From assembly GCA_018806915.1 (NCBI GenBank), contig JAGKQI010000043.1:1302001-1366000 (forward strand): a stretch of 64,000 bases of DNA, in the 5' to 3' direction. Position 1 is the stretch's first letter, and each line of letters begins with the position of its first letter. The notes beneath the pieces were generated by a model. The model was not told the DNA's origin, did no database searches, and saw only the letters and a list, made by a program, of their open reading frames with translations. Source of the DNA: Phytophthora colocasiae. Its lineage: Eukaryota > Oomycota > Peronosporomycetes > Peronosporales > Peronosporaceae. The translations under genes were made by a program, and so were the position numbers. Positions 51,179 through 61,786 of the stretch are shown piece by piece.

Positions 51179-53953
51179 ATGCTGCACGTGGCAAAGCGTC
51201 CGTTGTTCCTATTGGCAAGCGCCAGTGTCAGTGCTAGCGCAGGCTTCATGTATCTCGGAGAAGATGGCAAACCTCTGAATATTAATGCTAATAGCTCTTC
51301 AATCACCCAAGCTCCACTCCATCCCGGTACCATGAAACGTCACTTGACCCGAAAAACACGAGCCAGAACGTTAAAAGCCACGTCAAGACAAGAATTAGGA
51401 CTGCAACAGAGTTTAATCCGAGATGTAGCCTGTTGGCTCTCCTCCGCTTCTGTGACTTCCACTCGTCAAGCATTTACGAGTTCTTCTGTGTCTTACACAA
51501 CAGTGGAAGAAGGTCTAAAAAGCAGCCAAATGTACCAGAATCTCATGAAATGGCTACAACAGCTCTCCCCCGACACAAATGGGTGGGATCCGGACCAAGT
51601 GATGGCTAGTTCCAGCTTCTCCATGCTCGTGAACTTATTATCCGACAATGACAACACTTTCGCGCTTCATGAAGACTTGGAAGAGGAATTGTACCAAGCG
51701 ATGGGAGTTTTATCCACAAATGACCATTGTGTCCAAGTAATTGCAGAACGAGCGACCAAGTACGGGAAACAAGCACTATTGAATCTGGCAGATGTACATG
51801 AAGACGACCCGAGGGTTGGCAACGCGTTGCAGCGTCTCGTAGCTCTTGACAGCGACAATTGTCACTTTGGTCCTGCAAATTTGGTCTCTTTATTATCTCT
51901 GGCTGTTGCAGATGTACCGGATCAGTATCTGGAGTTTGCCCTCTGGGGTTTAACTAAAACGGTAACGCCAGAAGCTGTTAGTCGGCGCTACAAGTTGCGC
52001 AAAGCGTTATTCGGAGACGACAGTACGGTAAAAAGCCGACGGAAACTCGTTAACAGCGGCAAATTGTGGGGCGCATTGGCAAGTATTGGAAAGGAACGCT
52101 CAGAGCTCGTACAAGTTCAAGCTGCGCGGTTGATCAACGAATTAAGCAACGACATGGCAGTGGCTCAAAGTATGCAGCTGTATCCGAAAAGTGCAGAGAC
52201 TTTAGTGAACTGGATGAGCTCGTCGTGTGACGAATTGGCATGTAATTCGTTCGAGATCGTGGTTAAATTGGCTGGGGATCACGCTCTTCGGCATCAGCTC
52301 GTCAACGCTGGAGCGTTGGATACTCTACGAGCTCGAGTTCTCGAAGATTCCGACCGTCAAGTGACTGCAAAGTTGCTGGAAGCTATTCGCTGTCTTGCCA
52401 CTGGTGACGCAGCATTTATCCTAGATCAAGACGCACTATCGTTCAGCGACTCGGAAGATGGTGAACCGCTTTACGACGACGATATTGAGAACATGAACAT
52501 TGTGCTTCGTCATGGCTACGTCGACGGTTGGATCGAACTGTTTACTGCTTTCCTGAAGAGCGGAGATGAAGGGATTCGAGATGAAGCTGCTTTGTGTCTG
52601 GAACAAATGGCTACACTTGGTTGCCACAAGGATCAAGTTGTTCAGGAATGGCTAATTGCTGTCTTGGATTCGGTACTGGATAAAGTTCCGCCTGAAGTCG
52701 CGGCTGGGGCATGTAGTGTACGAGAAGCGCGATCTCGTACATTGCCAATTCAAGGAAAAACGACGAACGCCTCATCAATCGAAGCTTCTCACGCTAAGGC
52801 TCTGCGTGCTTTGGCTTTTGTGATGGAGCGTAAGGAGTGCCAAGAGGAGCTCCTTCGACGTGGAGGCATTCCAATCCTCAAGATCCTTATGCAGTCCGAG
52901 AATGGCGTTGTCCAGCGGGAGACAGCGCGTGTATTGGCGAATTTATTCGCTTGCGACGACATGGCTGTATCTCTGCAGGATTTCTCACTGAACGACAGTC
53001 AATTAGACGCAGTATTGGCGAAATGGACTAAATCCGACGATATTCGACTGGAAGCGATGGCTCATCGAGCTCGTTCGAACAGGAGATACCAGAATTCGCT
53101 GCAGAGAGGAGAAGACGGGGATGAAGTGAAATATCTCGATGGAATCCACCCATTGCATTTGTCCAGTGTTCGACACAGTGACTATGACGTTGATATTGTC
53201 TTCGTTCACGGTTTATTGGGCTGTCCATTCAGTACGTGGACTTGTGGGGAAGAGGAAGACACGGTGTGGGCTCAACAATGGCTACTGGAAGACATTAAGA
53301 AGGAAGGTTTAAACCCGCGCGTCTTGTCTGTCGGCTATGATTCGCAATTACTCGCCTCTGGCTCAGTCTGGAAGCCCATGTGCTTTGAAGAAACCGGTAG
53401 TGAGATCCTGACGCAGCTGAATGCCGCGCGTGTTGGCTGTGATCGTCCAGTGGTTTTCGTGACCCACAGTCTTGGTGGAATTCTACTGAAGCAAGTTTTA
53501 ATGGCTTCGAAATCCGAAGACAGCGAGGAAACAAGTCTGGTGGACAACGTCAATGGTGTCGTGTTCTTCGGTGTGCCTCACCATGGTAGTCCGGTCGCTC
53601 AACGTATCCAAACATTCAAGCCACGACAAATTGCGCAACATCCAGTTACCGAACATTTACACGGTACTCCTCACTTGGAGATGTTGAACGACTGGTGCTC
53701 AGAAGTCTTCGAGGACAAGAGTATCCCATCGCTAAGCGTGGGCGAAAGTTTACCGTGTCGTCTTCCTGTGATCGGAGTGGAAGCTTTAGTCGTTCCGTCC
53801 ACTTCGGCAAATCCTGGTTTTGGCGAATTCGTTTCTATTGAGGACTCGACTCACGTGGATGTGTGCAAACCGACGTCTACTGAAGACTCACGCTACCAAT
53901 TAGTGCGCCAGTTCATTTCGAAGAATGCAAAGCAGCAAGCTACAGCAGCGTAG
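51179..53953 (+). CDS. SERAC1-like protein: armadillo-type repeats plus serine hydrolase
   Basis: The frame opens at 51014, but ATG 51179 (MLHVAKRPLFLLASASVSA) gives a hydrophobic N-terminus resembling a mitochondrial or signal-anchor sequence and is preferred, giving 924 aa. A long helical-repeat region follows (about residues 90-660). The C-terminal alpha/beta-hydrolase domain starts at about residue 675 (VDIVFVHGLLG), with the nucleophile elbow THSLGG at about residue 764 and a late His in DSTHVDVCK (about residue 895). This order, repeats then hydrolase, matches SERAC1, which in animals remodels phosphatidylglycerol at mitochondria-ER contacts; the animal protein is shorter (about 650). 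Transfer of that function is by homology. It converges with the ankyrin gene, whose stop lies 46 bp away. Confidence 0.85.
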   Translation: MLHVAKRPLFLLASASVSASAGFMYLGEDGKPLNINANSSSITQAPLHPGTMKRHLTRKTRARTLKATSRQELGLQQSLIRDVACWLSSASVTSTRQAFTSSSVSYTTVEEGLKSSQMYQNLMKWLQQLSPDTNGWDPDQVMASSSFSMLVNLLSDNDNTFALHEDLEEELYQAMGVLSTNDHCVQVIAERATKYGKQALLNLADVHEDDPRVGNALQRLVALDSDNCHFGPANLVSLLSLAVADVPDQYLEFALWGLTKTVTPEAVSRRYKLRKALFGDDSTVKSRRKLVNSGKLWGALASIGKERSELVQVQAARLINELSNDMAVAQSMQLYPKSAETLVNWMSSSCDELACNSFEIVVKLAGDHALRHQLVNAGALDTLRARVLEDSDRQVTAKLLEAIRCLATGDAAFILDQDALSFSDSEDGEPLYDDDIENMNIVLRHGYVDGWIELFTAFLKSGDEGIRDEAALCLEQMATLGCHKDQVVQEWLIAVLDSVLDKVPPEVAAGACSVREARSRTLPIQGKTTNASSIEASHAKALRALAFVMERKECQEELLRRGGIPILKILMQSENGVVQRETARVLANLFACDDMAVSLQDFSLNDSQLDAVLAKWTKSDDIRLEAMAHRARSNRRYQNSLQRGEDGDEVKYLDGIHPLHLSSVRHSDYDVDIVFVHGLLGCPFSTWTCGEEEDTVWAQQWLLEDIKKEGLNPRVLSVGYDSQLLASGSVWKPMCFEETGSEILTQLNAARVGCDRPVVFVTHSLGGILLKQVLMASKSEDSEETSLVDNVNGVVFFGVPHHGSPVAQRIQTFKPRQIAQHPVTEHLHGTPHLEMLNDWCSEVFEDKSIPSLSVGESLPCRLPVIGVEALVVPSTSANPGFGEFVSIEDSTHVDVCKPTSTEDSRYQLVRQFISKNAKQQATAA

Positions 53954-53999
53954 TAAGATATTGAAAGGTATACTACTTTTTATTCAAACAAAGATGTTT

Positions 54000-55005
54000 T
54001 TAGAAACTGTATCGTGTGTTGAAAGTTGACATTTCGTATGCGCTGTCACCCTCGATGTTCTCAAGGTCGTCACGAGTACCGAGAGACGTCAAACTATTGT
54101 AAATATGAGGATGGAGGTGTTTAGCAGCTTTGTGTGCTGGACTCTCATTTAGAACGGTATCAGAGTGGAATTTCATATCTGGAAACGTCTCCGTTAGGAA
54201 TTGCACACACTTGTCCGATCCGTGGGTAGATGCAACGTGAAGAACCGAACACCCCTGCAGTATCTTACCACTCGTTAGTACTATAAACTCAGTAGTTTGT
54301 ACGCCCTAACGTACATTTTTCGCTTTCTTCCAGAAATCTGCTTTCTTTGATTCATACAACAGCTTGAGCACTTCAACATTGTCCACAGATGCAGCCACAT
54401 GAAGTGGCGTGTAGCCTAAACGTGAATCAGCCTCGTTCATACTTATCCCAAGGCGTAGAAGGACTTCCAACACGTTAACGTGGTTGTACGCAGCAGCAAC
54501 GTGCACTGTCGACCAGCCCTAGTCAGCATTCCAAAATTTAGCAACAGTAGAGAAATTTAGATTGATTCATCCATACCTTTGCGTTCTCGATTCGAGGATC
54601 GCCTTTAATTTGACAGAGAATACCCACAGCCTTTGCTCGACCGAACGTCGCTGCTAGAGTCAACATCGTCTCGCCCTGAGCAATATATCAATGAGTGGAT
54701 TACTTATTGAAACCACAAATTTACGACAAGTCTACCGTCCATACCCGTGCGTCTTTCCCGTTAACCTGTTGAGGCAGCGAGTGGGAGATCATGAGTTGTC
54801 TGTGTAAATGCCAAGGAGCCTCTTCCGCTGCCAAGCTACAAGCTTCATCGAACGCCTTCCAGAACCCAAGCTCAGGTATATTTCGACCGAAATGAGTCGA
54901 GAAAGAAGCCTCAACGAACTGATCCTTGTCGCTTGGAGCTAGGATCGAACCTACGAGGATCCGACGTCGAGCTTCAATCTCCGCACGATCGGACTCAGCA
55001 CTCAT
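54000..55005 (-). CDS. Ankyrin-repeat protein, 272 aa, four exons
   Basis: The exons 55005-54745, 54675-54577, 54518-54315 and 54254-54000 are all joined in phase 0 (introns 69, 58 and 60 nt). The N-terminal third is not repeat-like. Exons 2-4 each carry ankyrin units: GETMLTLAATFGRAKAVGIL, GWSTVHVAAAYNHVNVLEVLL, LGYTPLHVAASVDNVEVLKLL and GCSVLHVASTHGSDKCVQFL. The splice sites are clean: donors are GTATGG or GTACGT, acceptors CAG or TAG. One-repeat-per-exon organisation is typical of this fold. Ankyrin arrays mediate protein binding; no further clue to partners is visible. Confidence 0.85.
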
Positions 55006-55196
55006 GTTATCGAATGTTCACTATTACCTACTATCATTAGAGATGCCAGTGGAATGTTGTTATCCAAGCTCCTTCCTATTTTCAGCAAAGCACATTCCCA
55101 AGTCATAGGCGTCTTCTCTACGGCGGTAAGTTTCATTCATTCTGAAGTTAACCGTGTGAAGCAGGGAACAGCGTGGTTTCTAGTTTCTCAAGCCCA

Positions 55197-56441
55197 ATGG
55201 CTACTCGTAGTCGTCCAGTATTGACACCCCTCCCCCCTCGAGACAAAGGGAAGCCAATGTCGACCTTCCCTAGTCGTGACAATCCAGATGATGAGAACCA
55301 GGTCGTTCCGTTTTCCATTGACGGTGATGAAGAGGAAGCTCACGAAGAAGAAAAACCAAGCAACAACAGTCGGAAATCCATCTTTGAAGAGAGACCGAAG
55401 GTCGTGAAAGACGTTCGTCAACGGGGGAAGCCGGAGAACGCATGGGACGAAGCAAGCGAGAGCTCCCACTCGTCAGATAAATACTCGGACTCGGAAGACA
55501 GCGAAGAGGAGACGTGCAAGGCTCGAAAGAACGACCGACCCAAATCCTCTTCAAGACACAGACACTTATCCCAGCAATCGGAAAACTCTCAAAGTGACTC
55601 GGAAGACGAATGCGTTAAGCCCTCGACAGCCGTCGAGGTGCTCTCGACGCCTGCAGGCACCGCAACTATCGTGGATCTATCTCGACTGTCGAAACTTGCG
55701 GTTTATCCCGGAACCGAGTCGAACCTTGCCCAAGGACACATCGTCCGTGTGAAGACGATGTTGAGCTCCCAGTATCACTTTTATCTCAACGGCCAGTTAC
55801 TACTCATGGCCGAGAAGCAAATGAAGAACCGCACATCCAACTACCATCTCTTCGACATGACTCGTTCGGTAGCTCTATCCTCCAAACTCTCGAAGAAAAG
55901 TGGCAACTATATCGGCAAGCTGCGGTCCAATTTCTCCAAGAAAAAATACGTTTTGGTCGGGAATTTCTCCCGCAAGACAGAACTGGGGGCTATGACATTT
56001 GGTAGCACTTTCAATTCGTCCGAACCTCGTCGGTTGACTGTCATTTTGCCTCCGCTTTCGAAGCGCCAAGAGATCGAGGGATTAACTGTCGGCAACAGTT
56101 TGTCGTCCTTTTCCATGCTAATTGATCTCCACCGAAGCCTCACGGACAGCGACATAGCTGTAGCTCACTCCGCTCTACCGCCTCAGTCCCTAAACATCTT
56201 CGTGAACAAGGAACCAGTGTTCGAGAACGGCTTCTACCGCCTCAACTTCAATGGCCGAGTCTCCGTTCCATCCGTGAAAAACTTCCAATTAGTGCGAGCT
56301 AGTGGGGAAATCCCGAACAACGAGCGACCGATTTTTCTGCAGTTCGGCAAGGTAGACGACAAGAAGTTCCACTTGGATTTCCGTGCCCCATTCACTCCGA
56401 TCCAAGCATTCGTTACGGCGTTGGCACAGTTTAATCTTTAG
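55197..56441 (+). CDS. Tubby C-terminal domain protein, 414 aa
   Basis: The frame is open from 55173, but the first ATG is at 55197. The N-terminal 150 residues are acidic, Ser/Asp/Glu-rich and likely disordered, with clustered casein-kinase-type sites. From about residue 155 the Tubby domain follows, with YVLVGNFSRKTELGAMTFG near residue 265, FNGRVSVPSVKNFQLV near 360 and the C-terminal FGKVDDKKFHLDFRAPFTPIQAF. The domain is a beta-barrel around a helix that binds phosphoinositides at membranes. The length fits the family. It is divergent from the ankyrin gene with about 190 bp between starts. Confidence 0.92.
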   Translation: MATRSRPVLTPLPPRDKGKPMSTFPSRDNPDDENQVVPFSIDGDEEEAHEEEKPSNNSRKSIFEERPKVVKDVRQRGKPENAWDEASESSHSSDKYSDSEDSEEETCKARKNDRPKSSSRHRHLSQQSENSQSDSEDECVKPSTAVEVLSTPAGTATIVDLSRLSKLAVYPGTESNLAQGHIVRVKTMLSSQYHFYLNGQLLLMAEKQMKNRTSNYHLFDMTRSVALSSKLSKKSGNYIGKLRSNFSKKKYVLVGNFSRKTELGAMTFGSTFNSSEPRRLTVILPPLSKRQEIEGLTVGNSLSSFSMLIDLHRSLTDSDIAVAHSALPPQSLNIFVNKEPVFENGFYRLNFNGRVSVPSVKNFQLVRASGEIPNNERPIFLQFGKVDDKKFHLDFRAPFTPIQAFVTALAQFNL

Positions 56442-56657
56442 GCAATAGAGCAACTGTTTCGCAACCAACCCAATGGGGTTGGCAACAGTAGCTACTATAG
56501 CATCATGTTACTTTATTACTATAGTACTTCAGACCGTTCTGATTCAACAAGTTCGCAAGCACTACAGTAGTAATTCACTCTGGTACTATCTAGCTACCAT
56601 CGAACTACTATCACTCCTAGGAGCACCGCGATCTTGGCTTTCCGACGAGAACCAGAG
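56442..56657. other. 3' flank of the Tubby gene up to the Gypsy LTR
   Basis: No gene. A short hairpin (CCAACCC-AATG-GGGTTGG, about 56467-56484) lies just after the Tubby stop. The last five bases before the LTR (CAGAG) would be the target duplication of the Gypsy element; its partner is outside the window. Confidence 0.4.
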
Positions 56658-56912
56658 TGTAGTGGGGCGAAGGTCTTCAGGACCTGACCACGCACTGTGC
56701 TGGTGGTCGAGGACGACCTCAGCTAAGGCTGGCGTAGGGTAAGACTCCGAGGTTGGTAGACTAGAGCAGGTGTGGATGCAACAGCGTGTACGAGTATCTG
56801 TCGAGTGGTTTAGCCAACCTCATTCTGGAATTTGCAGAGTACAATACAAGCAAGGTTTCTAAGGAAGCGCCAGCTTCCCTCGTGAGTGTGTTCATTCGGA
56901 TCCCACTACAAA
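56658..56912 (+). repeat. 5' LTR of the second Gypsy element
   Basis: The start is fixed by the match to the 3' LTR at 63834. The end is estimated at a terminal ACTACA near 56907-56912, because only the first 167 bp of the 3' copy are visible. The gag ATG follows only about 28 bp later, leaving an unusually short leader. Confidence 0.75.
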
Positions 56913-56939
56913 GTTAACTTTAGTGTCGACGGAAACGAC

Positions 56940-59900
56940 ATGGACAACGCAATTACACCGACGAACGCGACTGCTGACGCTGGTGCTACAACCAATGTGG
57001 CACAACCTGCTGCAGGAACCGGACGTGTATTGCGGTCAGGAACGACGGTGGCAACACCATCAGCGAATGCGGGCCAAGCCACGCGAACTCGAAGCAAGGG
57101 CAAGAAACCCGCTCGCAAGGAAACCCAGGGAAGATCTCAACGAGTCGAAGCTCCTCCAGTTCCGGCCGGACCGAGGAGCGGCTCGACGTCGAGGCCTGTC
57201 AACCAGGAAGTAGATTTCCCCACCGTGGCCCACCCGATCTTTGCGGTCACGGCGGCACCGAAGGTGGAAGACACGTCATATGAAGCGCTTACCCGATGGG
57301 TGGAGCTTCGTCTGGAATACGAAGAGATCATGAGGGCGCGCTGCGAAGCATCTGGTGAAGATCTGAAGTCGGTGATGAGGTCGATACGAAACTCTTTCGA
57401 CGACAGTTTTCTCGAAACACTTTGTGAGACCAAGTGGGACAAGAGGAAGGACGAAGTCACGGATGAGTTCATTTGGGACTGGATAATGAAGACTGTGCAG
57501 AGCTTCAAGAACAATGTCCTGGGGACGGGCTTTTTTATGAGGGACGGTGTCTGCTTTCTGAGGAACAGCTAGAAAAGGATGATAATTGAGGAACAGCGGC
57601 GAAATGGATGCTCGCTGAGTAATTTCCAACAACCAAGTCAAACACTATGCAATGCGTGTATATTCTACATCTAGACGGTAGTCTCGAACGGAATGGGCCC
57701 AGTTACATTTACGTCGTGAATGTAAGCTGCATGAACGAGCTCAGCAAGAGCTTCGCAACGAGAACTTCTCGCTTGTTCGCAAACTTAACCAGCCAAAGGT
57801 AAATGCCTTTTTCTTCCGTCCAAGAGAATACATTCCCCAGCAAAAAATGGCTTGGACCGTCAGGGTCTGTTGCGTTGACTGGAAATTCCTTCATCACGTT
57901 CCAGTGAAGTGGCGTCGCTGGCTGGTTCAGGAAATCTTTCACAAGCACATATACCGAGAATTGATGCGAATTGTCTCCACCTGAGTGCAGAGAGCCTTTT
58001 GCTTTGCGCTGTCCACCACTGCGTTTTCGGGCAGGTAATGCCATAAGCATTCCTTCGATGCTGATATCGCCTTGTAGAACCATAGTTGCAATCACGTGCG
58101 AGCATTGCCAGCCATTGTGTGCAAACGTTTTGCAATCACAAGCATATTTACTCCTGATGCTTTCGATCTATACGCAGCAAACACAATCAATTTAAGCGGA
58201 TTCATTAGAAGAAAGTAATTGTTGGCGGAACACCACAAACCTTTTCAGCTGAAAACTTACGCGTTGGGGCTAATCCATTTAGTTGTCCGGGTGAAGAACG
58301 CGGACTTAGTGCAGTGATAAGCAGTAAAGCTCGGCTTTAAAGACCGTGATGTCCTCGGGAAGTTTTCCGTTGAGGGAGTTCAGATACCTAAAGGTAAGCT
58401 CAGCATACAAGTGTGCGATCGAACACCACTTAACTATGATTGTGCGTTGCAATACAGTTGTGCGCGTTGACGATTAATTGCTGTTCCATGGATATTGCTT
58501 GCAGAGACGGTAAACTTAGGTGCGTTGAAGAGAATTGCCTTCAGCACTTTGGTACGGGGAACTTTCACTGAGTAATAGTTCATTTTGTTTCGAAGGGGGA
58601 ACTGGGCATGCACCACTTCATCACTCAAAAGCGGACCTGCGCCAAATAGACACATCTATGGTCAGTTTGAATATTACGCAGTATACACATCGTGTTGCAC
58701 CTTCACAAAAGTGTCGTAGTTGCAGTCGAACGATCTGATCGCGCTGATGCTTCAAAATACCTGGCAAAGAGTCGTTCAACGCAACTGCTGTGCTTGCTCG
58801 AAGCGTAGCCGTACAGGTTTCCTTGATAGCTTGATGGTGAGATTCTAATGCATTTTGACTAGGTGTCAAGCCAGGAACAGCAGCATTGTAGAACCAGTTT
58901 CCCCATTCATTCCCCATGTAGTACTCACGCATCCACTTAACGTAGTCCTCCTCTCCATGTTCACACCAATAGGCTAGAAACAGCTCCGCTAAAGCCAAAA
59001 ACTGCTTCTGCGAGCGCCCTCGGCTAAGTAGAGAATATTCACATGTATGTTGGTGTCGTAAAATTCAGGCGTCTTCAGACGTTTGATGTTTTCGCGACTT
59101 TTCCAGCTAAAATGGGGATAGCAGTTCAGGAGCCTAATGCTAGGCCAAACGTCTTGATACGCATTAGCAATTCCAGCAGTTCGATCCAGGCTACCAAAAG
59201 CCAAGCACACGTCAATATCAAAGAAAATCTTCGCGTGTACTTGCATAGCACTCTAAACATGGTCGTGTAAGCAGTTTGGTGTTCCGTTTGGACAAACATA
59301 TACAACCAAGGAACAAACGTCTTTGAGTAGTTCTTGCGAGCAAAATGACTTGTGTATGTCCCGAAGTCGACGAGCGTCCAGCCACCGTCGCATTCCCATG
59401 TGGCTATAAAGTGAGTAAATCGATTGTGCAGAACCATCCGATTTAGTAAAGTCCTCAATTTCAAATCGTTTGAATGTTTCCTCAAAAAGAAGCCGCTGTT
59501 TCCTCAATAAAAAGCCACACCCCAATGTCCTGCCGAACATCGACGAGCTCTTCGAAGAGCAGCTAGTGATGACCACGGCGAAGACGGACGTCGATGCCAG
59601 AGTCATGGATTACTTCCATCTGTGCAATACGATTGTCAAGAACAACGGTTTGGCTGGTTTGTTTGCGGATGAAGACGGAACAAAGAAGAAATGCAAAGTC
59701 CTGTTGAACTGCTTACCTGACGAGCTGAAGTTGAGAGTGAAGAACGAGATCGACTTCCGCTTGCCGGCAGCAAAGTCAAGCATCGCTGAACTCTTCAAGA
59801 TCGTAAGTGAGAAGGCTCTCGAAATTGAACGAGAGGACAAAGCCTTGTCACGGAGCAAAAAACGATCCATCGGACAGGAGTTGAAGTCAACTGCGGCGAC

Positions 59901-60147
59901 ACCACGCCCCCCTAAGCGTTCAAGGACGGCAACGAACAACGGAAAATCTCAGGGAGCTCAGTCACAGACTGCTCCCCGGCAGATATTTCGGACAGTGTCA
60001 AATCAGGCACACCCAGGACCGAAAGGAGGTTGCTGGACGTTTGGCGGTCAGCACCGACAAACTGACTGCCCCGACAAATCCGACGACAACACCACGGCAA
60101 CGCGAAAACCGAAACCGGGGAGGCACCGCAAAGCTAAAAAGGATTAG
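56940..60147 (+). pseudogene. Gypsy gag, split by a MULE insertion
   Basis: Gag begins at ATG 56940 with a Thr/Ala-rich N-terminus and a gag-core-like helical stretch (ALTRWVELRLEYEEIMRAR, DWIMKTVQSFKNN), and breaks off at about 57558. It resumes at 59509 (KKPHPNVLPNIDELFEE ... LCNTIVKNNGLAGLF, CLPDELKLRV). It ends after a zinc knuckle (GCWTFGGQHRQTDCP, about 60032-60076) in which the second Cys is replaced by Phe. A basic tail closes the frame at 60147. The two halves are separated by 1,950 bp of MULE. Confidence 0.8.
57559..59508 (-). mobile_element. MULE (SWIM type) inserted in gag
   Basis: The minus-strand transposase lies in several frames. The N-terminal catalytic region is at about 59460-59250 (LVDFGTYTSHF, KTFVPWLYMFVQTEHQTAY), then 59246-58989 (AFGSLDRTAGIANAYQ, YPHFSWKSR). 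The domain with the catalytic Glu is at 58998-58621 (VPGLTPSQNALESHHQAIKE). A middle part follows at 58655-58434, a SWIM zinc motif (CDCKTFAHNGWQCSH) near 58150-58100, and a C-terminal tail at 58095-57709. Inverted termini share TGAGGAA(A)CAGC, and each end carries two copies of that word 22-28 bp apart. No clear target duplication was seen. It is the best-preserved MULE here but has frameshifts and stops. Confidence 0.85.
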
Positions 60148-61786
60148 CATGTGCCTTCCTGACCAACCAGGTCAACCACGTATGCTGCGTGTTGGTGGCG
60201 TGGTGGATGTTGAATACTGTCCGGATTCGGGGGCGGAGATGTCGTGCATCAGCTCTACGACCCTGAGAAGGATCGTTGAGCAAGGTGTGAATTGTGACGT
60301 GACGGAGCTAGCAGCTTCAATAGCGTGTGAGCTTCCAGGTGGGAAGAAGACGTGGGCGCGAGAGTCAATAACGCTGCGTCTGTCCCTAATGACAGCAGCA
60401 GGCCCTGTCAAAATCTTCAAACCTGTGAAGTGTTTGGTGTTAAACAATGAAGGAGACGAGTTCCTCCTTGGTGATGACGTACTGAAGATGCCCGGCATTG
60501 ATATCGAACGACAATTGGAATTGTTGGCAGCCCCAAGCGGGGATGACGGAGATGATGACAAGGCTTTACCGGACGTGGCAACAGGTGACAAGGATGAAGT
60601 CGCCATTCGACTAGCTGTGGAATTGATGATTGAGCAAGCACTGTCTGAGGGTTTTCCTGAGGACCGAGTCGAGCGGCTACGCACTGTTGTGTATGCCTAC
60701 GATGTCTAGAGGATTGTGCTCGGTGACGATCCTCCTGCCAAAGTAGAGCCGATGTGTGTGAAGATGAAGACGGGCTGCAGGCCTTTCAAGGCTAAAGCTC
60801 GCAAGTATGCACCAGAGTACCAGGCATTTCTGGAGTCATTCAATGAGATGCTGGTCAAACTGGGTTGGGTGTACGAAAACCCATCGAGTCGATGGGCTTG
60901 TGCAGCATTGCCTGTGCGCAAGCGAGGCGGTGTCGAATTCCGACAAACAGTGGACTACAAGCCGTTCAATGCGCAGACAGAACCGATGGCTGGACTGATG
61001 CCGAACTTGCATGTGGACTTGGAGAACGTGAGAGGTTGTAGCCACTTCGGGCTTTTTGACTTTATCAAGGGCTACTGGCAACTCCCTCTTGCGAAAGAGT
61101 TCCAGGAGCTGTTGTCTTACATGACACACAGGAAGATCTACACACCCCGTCGAGTACCTCAAGGCAGTGCAGACGCAGCTTTGTATTTCCAGTCGACGAT
61201 TGAACGTTGCTTTGCCGAGCTGTTGTACAAGTATTTATTAGTCTGGATTGACAACTTACTGTTGTACGCTGTCGATATATACACGTACCTCGATAAATTG
61301 CAACAGCTACTGGAGCTTACAGCAAAATTTGGATTTAAGCTGAGTGCTGCGAAGTCCTGTCTGTACAAGCGAGAGGTGAAATGGTGTGGTAAAGTGATCA
61401 ATGGAGAAGGTGTCAAACATGACGCCGAGCGAATCAAAGCACTGTCAAGCATGCCATACCCTACCAACGCTGGTGAACTGCAACAGTTTTTGTGTTCGAC
61501 AAACTGGATGAGGGATAGCATCGTTGACTATGCACGAATGGCTCGTCCTCTGCAGGACGCCCTCGATCAAGCGATGTCAACAGCGTCGAGGAGAACGAAG
61601 CGAGTGGCAGCGGGAATTCAAGTCGCACTCACCGAGCAAGAAAGCGAGGCGTACGACAAACTAAAGCAGGCACTGGCAGATGCAGCCACCCTAGCTTTCC
61701 CAAAGCCCGACGCTGAAATGATCCTACTCACAGACGCACGTTGGTTGGTCAGTTATAGTATCACAGGTGGCAAACTGGAAAAGTGA
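60041..61786 (+). pseudogene. Gypsy protease and reverse transcriptase
   Basis: The frame overlaps the end of gag, a phase typical of gag-pol frameshifting. The protease has an active-site triad in PDSGAEMSCIS (about 60220-60255). The frame meets a TAG at 60707-60709 (before RIVLGDDPP) and then continues as reverse transcriptase: VKMKTGCRPFKAKARK, FRQTVDYKPFN, FGLFDFIKGYWQLPL and VPQGSADAALYFQ. The catalytic box reads VWIDNLL near 61245, where an Asp pair is expected. The connection region (HFTSR-opposite KWCGKVINGEGVKHD) follows. The frame shifts at about 61775 within RNase H. Confidence 0.88.

Noticed and set aside
56473..56742. 89-codon frame after the Tubby gene
   Set aside because: It runs across the boundary into the Gypsy LTR, so it cannot be an ancestral gene.
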